DNA from: M55B112 sp964539395
Lineage (GTDB): Bacteria; Bacteroidota; Bacteroidia; Bacteroidales; GCA-2748055
DNA length: 64,000 nt
Reading direction: 5' to 3'
Assembly: GCA_964539395.1 (NCBI GenBank)
Contig: CAZIIU010000009.1
Coordinates: 19,420 to 83,419 of the forward strand
Under the pieces are notes generated by a model that saw nothing but the letters and a program-made list of their open reading frames with translations, ran no database searches and was not told the DNA's origin. The translations under genes and the position numbers were made by a program. This document shows, in pieces, positions 60,893 to 64,000 of the stretch (position 1 is the first letter of the stretch; every line of letters starts with the position of its first letter).

Positions 60893-60900
60893 AAGGTACG
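60893..60900 (-). promoter_or_regulatory. -7 box of rpoD
   Basis: TACCTTTG on the minus strand, exact TAnnTTTG match, 57 bases before the ATG, with a TTG 20 bases upstream. Confidence 0.5.
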
Positions 60901-60931
60901 ATCATATTTGTTTACATTCAATAAAATTAAT

Positions 60932-60968
60932 AAAAAAATAAAGAAGACCTAACACAGGCCTTCTTTAT
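60932..60968 (-). terminator. Intrinsic terminator of degP
   Basis: ATAAAGAAGGCCT and AGGTCTTCTTTAT on the minus strand form a 13-bp stem with a single G-U pair and a five-base loop, followed by T7. The wobble pair exists only in the minus-strand RNA; the opposite strand has an A-C mismatch, which supports the orientation. Confidence 0.78.
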
Positions 60969-61000
60969 CATAACGAATTGTTAAGATTTTTAGTATCTTC

Positions 61001-62434
61001 CTACATACCAAAAGCGTAGTATGACTTCGATCCATCTCCATAAACCCCTTCAATAATTACCCCGCCATCCACATTACTCAGAACATCGGTTATATCTTTA
61101 ACACTGTTTACAGGAGTTTTGTTTATTGAAGTGACCACAAATCCCTGTTTAATACCAACTTTCATAAACTTGCCCGGCTGCAGTGCTATCACCCTTACTC
61201 CGCTGGTGATTCCAAGTTTTCTCTTTTCAGAATTACTGAGTGTTTCAAACCTCGCACCAAGGACCTCGATGATTTCGTTGGTTTTAACGATATCTGTACT
61301 TCCCTCCATGTTACGTAGAACAACATCAAATTGTTTCAGGTCCCCTTTTCTTTTCAGGATCACTTTCACCCTGTCTTTCGGCCTGTACTTGCTTACCTGC
61401 TCCTGTAGCTGGGAAACTGAATTCACCCTGATATCGTTAATTGAGAGGATCACATCGCCCGACTTGATGCCGGCATCTTTTGCAGCACCGTTTTCAGAAA
61501 GATCCACTACGTAAACACCTTCCGTATCTTCGAGTCCCTCCTCTTCTGCCAGGTCGGATGTAACATCCCTGATTGTTACTCCAAGGATTGCACGCTGAAC
61601 CTCACCGAACTCAATAATATCGGATACCACTTTCTGGACGATACTCACCGGCACCGCGAATGAATAGCCTGTATAGTTGCCTGTACGTGAAGCGATGGCA
61701 GTATTTATCCCGACAAGTTGTCCGGCAGTATTCACCAAAGCTCCCCCGCTGTTACCGGGATTAACCGCTGCATCGGTCTGAATAAAAGATTCGATGGAGA
61801 ACTGGTTTCTAAGGATATTTATGTTACGTGCCTTGGCACTCACGATGCCTGCAGTTACCGTAGATGTAAGGTTGTACGGGTTTCCTACAGCCAACACCCA
61901 CTCTCCGAGTTGCAATTGATCGGAGTTGCCATATCTGATGATAGGTAATTCCTTGGCATCGACCTTAATAAGGGCGAGGTCGGTCGTTGGATCGGAACCG
62001 ATCAACTCAGCCTCAAATACCCGTCTGTCGTTCATCGTAACCTGGATCTCATCGGATCCGTCGATCACGTGGTTGTTTGTAACGATATAGCCATCTTCGC
62101 TGATGATCACACCAGACCCGAAACCTGTTACGGGCCGCGGTTCTGCTTCAGGAGTGATCCCGAAAAAGAACTCATATAGCGGATTCACTTCGGTTTCGCG
62201 AAAGGCGGTTGTTTTAACATGCACCACTGCATTCACTGAGGAAGCTGCAGCAGCGGTAAAATCCATGGTAAACCGGTTCTCAGCAACCGGGTAACTGATC
62301 TGTCTGGCCTCTGGTAATCCCGGTATTTCTACAATACGCGGCTCAGGTTGGAAGAATTTTGCATAAACAAAAACTGCAGCCAGTGCCGAGACCAGTGTAA
62401 TGCTGAAAATTGTTATAATATTTCTTGATTTCAT
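61001..62434 (-). CDS. DegP/HtrA-type periplasmic serine protease
   Basis: A 477-residue Do-family protease. A single N-terminal membrane segment (about 7-25) anchors or exports it. The trypsin-like domain has His122 (GYIVTNNHVIDG), Asp152 (DPTTDLALIKV) and Ser229 (NPGNSGGALVN). Two PDZ domains follow, about 285-375 (RAILGVTIRDVTSDLAEEEG) and about 390-477 (LGARFETLSNSEKRKLGITS). It degrades or refolds damaged envelope proteins. It stands between rpoD and dapF with its own terminator. Confidence 0.95.
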   Translation of the reverse strand: MKSRNIITIFSITLVSALAAVFVYAKFFQPEPRIVEIPGLPEARQISYPVAENRFTMDFTAAAASSVNAVVHVKTTAFRETEVNPLYEFFFGITPEAEPRPVTGFGSGVIISEDGYIVTNNHVIDGSDEIQVTMNDRRVFEAELIGSDPTTDLALIKVDAKELPIIRYGNSDQLQLGEWVLAVGNPYNLTSTVTAGIVSAKARNINILRNQFSIESFIQTDAAVNPGNSGGALVNTAGQLVGINTAIASRTGNYTGYSFAVPVSIVQKVVSDIIEFGEVQRAILGVTIRDVTSDLAEEEGLEDTEGVYVVDLSENGAAKDAGIKSGDVILSINDIRVNSVSQLQEQVSKYRPKDRVKVILKRKGDLKQFDVVLRNMEGSTDIVKTNEIIEVLGARFETLSNSEKRKLGITSGVRVIALQPGKFMKVGIKQGFVVTSINKTPVNSVKDITDVLSNVDGGVIIEGVYGDGSKSYYAFGM

Positions 62435-62586
62435 TTGGATCCTGTTTTTTAGTTTATAAAGTTTTTATCTTTTACACAATTTAGCGAAAACGCCCTGTTT
62501 AACCAGGCGCCGGTAAAAGGAAATCAAAATCCGTGCCCTGGTTCCAAAGTAACACCAGGTTAACAAAAAAGTAAAGAAAAATATTG

Positions 62587-62594
62587 TAGTTTTG
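62587..62594 (+). promoter_or_regulatory. -7 box of dapF
   Basis: TAGTTTTG, exact TAnnTTTG match, 35 bases before the TTG start at 62630. No -33 TTTG at the usual distance. Confidence 0.45.
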
Positions 62595-62629
62595 TCTTCC
62601 ATTTAACCTTTTTTAACGATACAACCGTT

Positions 62630-63427
62630 TTGAAACTGCAATTTTGGAAATATCACGGTTCAGGTAATGATTTTATCATGATCGACAGCAGAAAAAGTGT
62701 CATGTCCGATCGCTCTCCCTTACGAATAGAGGCATTGTGCGACCGACATTTTGGCATAGGAGCTGATGGGCTGATCATTCTGGAATCGTCGGATCTTGCC
62801 GACTTCCGTATGAGCTATTACAATTCAGACGGTCTACCCGGATCGATGTGCGGTAACGGTGGTCGTTGCACCGCCCTTTTTGCAAAGCGTTCAGGGTGGA
62901 CTGCGGGCGATTGCAGGTTTGAGGCCGCTGATGGATTGCACAGGGCGTTCCTGCTTCCTGGCGACGAAGTAAAGCTGGAGATGCATGATGTCATTAGTAT
63001 TCAGAAGATTAATGAGGGATATGTACTGGATACAGGCTCTCCACACCTTGTTATATTTGTAGATGATGTGGAGCAGGTGGATGTTTTTACACTGGGAAGA
63101 GAATTCCGGTCGGACAGCCGATTCGTAAATGGAACGAACGTCAACTTCGTTCAGAAGACAGGCAATGGAATATTTGTCAGAACTTACGAAAGAGGTGTAG
63201 AAAATGAAACCCTAAGTTGTGGAACAGGTGTAACAGCCGCTGCCATGGCAACATTTCTTAGTGATGAAAATTTTGGATACCCTGTTGCGGTAAAAACACG
63301 AGGTGGTAACCTGCAGGTTGAGTTCAACCCCTCGCTAAAGCGCGACAAATTCACAGGAGTTTATCTGACCGGACCAGTTGCTGAGGTATTTGAAGGTGTC
63401 ATTGATAATGAGGATATTAAAGATTAA
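62630..63427 (+). CDS. dapF: Diaminopimelate epimerase
   Basis: A 265-residue enzyme that converts LL- to meso-diaminopimelate for lysine and peptidoglycan. The two catalytic Cys are Cys74 in PGSMCGNGGRC and Cys197 in NETLSCGTGVTAAA; the N-terminal FWKYHGSGNDFIMID and the DTGSPHLVIF segments are typical. It begins with TTG. Length is normal. It stands alone and converges with the flavodoxin gene. Confidence 0.96.
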   Translation: MKLQFWKYHGSGNDFIMIDSRKSVMSDRSPLRIEALCDRHFGIGADGLIILESSDLADFRMSYYNSDGLPGSMCGNGGRCTALFAKRSGWTAGDCRFEAADGLHRAFLLPGDEVKLEMHDVISIQKINEGYVLDTGSPHLVIFVDDVEQVDVFTLGREFRSDSRFVNGTNVNFVQKTGNGIFVRTYERGVENETLSCGTGVTAAAMATFLSDENFGYPVAVKTRGGNLQVEFNPSLKRDKFTGVYLTGPVAEVFEGVIDNEDIKD

Positions 63428-63516
63428 AATAGTTTAAGGTTGCAAAGATATGCATCAGTGGCATCAGAGCTTCGAACATAATAGCATCACCAACATAATG
63501 GACCGAGCGATGCCGA

Positions 63517-63999
63517 TTATGCATTTTTCTGTTGTAATTGTTCAGCAAAGGCCAGGATGCTGTCAAAATCGATCTCGGGCATAACCTCCAGACGCTCCTT
63601 CTTACGGGTCATGATCTTCTGCATCAGGTTCATCTTCTTAAAGTTAAGCTCACCTCCGAAGTAACTTTTCGCCAGAGAATGGTTCAGTAAAGCTTCAGGA
63701 AACACTGTCTTCAATAATTCATCCTCATTCTCGCCGGGATCGACGCAGCAGATAAAAAGCCCCACTTCAACCTTGAGGAGCTTCTCCAGGTTGTCGAGGC
63801 AGAATTTCCGTACTGCCCGCTGAATCATCCCCTCGTGAATGGAGCCACCAATAATCACAGTCTGGTACTGGTCAAAGTTGATCTTGCGCCGCCTTGTAAT
63901 CCGGTACATATCGACGCCTGGTCCGAGGTCCTCCTTTAATTTACTGGCGCACTGTTCCGTACACCCAAGTGTTGTTGAGTATGCAATAAGTGTCTTCAT
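63517..63999 (-). CDS. Flavodoxin-domain protein
   Basis: A 160-residue protein. The N-terminus MKTLIAYSTTLGCTEQCASK is the flavodoxin FMN-phosphate loop in a form like that of HemG and Flavodoxin_5 proteins, and the TVIIGGSIHEGMIQRAVRKF segment corresponds to the flavin-contacting second loop. LFICCVDPGENEDELLKTVF follows in the third strand. Members are electron carriers or, in the HemG branch, menaquinone-dependent protoporphyrinogen oxidases; the sequence here is not decisive. The start ATG is one base inside the window edge, so upstream context is not visible. Confidence 0.8.
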   Translation of the reverse strand: MKTLIAYSTTLGCTEQCASKLKEDLGPGVDMYRITRRRKINFDQYQTVIIGGSIHEGMIQRAVRKFCLDNLEKLLKVEVGLFICCVDPGENEDELLKTVFPEALLNHSLAKSYFGGELNFKKMNLMQKIMTRKKERLEVMPEIDFDSILAFAEQLQQKNA

Positions 64000-64000
64000 A

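Overview
The window reads as a chromosomal segment of a Bacteroidota bacterium, most likely order Bacteroidales/Marinilabiliales. The evidence is a SusC/SusD pair, a secreted protease with a C-terminal type IX secretion sorting domain, many Bacteroidota-specific families (DUF4831, DUF4835, DUF5606, DUF3276, the long NusB, a LysM plus binding-protein fusion), -7 boxes of the form TAnnTTTG (twice with TTTG exactly 19 bases upstream), and starts that mostly lack a Shine-Dalgarno sequence. The DNA is moderately AT-rich with tightly packed housekeeping operons.

Layout. 1-12 kb: a DUF4831 lipoprotein (cut by the window edge), Nnr metabolite-repair enzyme, an AbgT transporter abutting a truncated phosphodiesterase pseudogene, then a minus-strand run phoH-purC-LysM protein-class II photolyase, and a plus-strand SAM hydrolase-mazG pair. 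12-21 kb: nusB, yajC, ybbR, coaE, a TerB/DnaJ protein and DUF5606 on the minus strand, with a terminator separating yajC from ybbR; a DUF3276 protein; an unrecognised HEAT-like protein; DUF456; and arcC-arcB/argF followed by a very small octad-repeat ORF. 21-31 kb: a lipoprotein, ftsK-lolA, a 7TM-HD phosphodiesterase, an NlpC/P60 peptidase, cysD-cysN, and a decayed IS3-type orfA. 31-41 kb: susC-susD with a strong terminator, a secreted trypsin-like protease, a secreted protein of unknown function, then a gene-poor stretch with two abutting micro-ORFs, one a perfect seven-heptad repeat. 41-52 kb: ftcD and hutI (histidine degradation) with a DUF819 membrane protein, fabI, and the operon bamD-rpoZ-coaBC-DUF4835-recN, in which coaBC is split by a run of ten A. 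52-64 kb: an alpha-oxoamine synthase (candidate serine palmitoyltransferase), trxB, tRNA-Pro(GGG) with a second IS3 remnant, a nucleotidyl cyclase/HD fusion, a secreted endonuclease-like protein, uvrB, the primary sigma factor, a DegP/HtrA protease, dapF and a flavodoxin.

Most of the window is ordinary core genome. I do not see a clear new multi-gene defence or biosynthetic system. The most interesting signals are small: (a) coaBC needing a one-base slip in A10; (b) two intergenic micro-ORFs built from exact 8-codon and 7-codon repeats; (c) a 32-bp near-identical repeat present in two gaps between convergent genes; (d) a class III cyclase whose first metal Asp is Asn, fused to an intact HD phosphohydrolase; (e) a 37-bp imperfect palindrome ahead of the hut genes; (f) a strong Shine-Dalgarno only at the sigma factor. 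All functional assignments are from reading the sequence; no database search was run.
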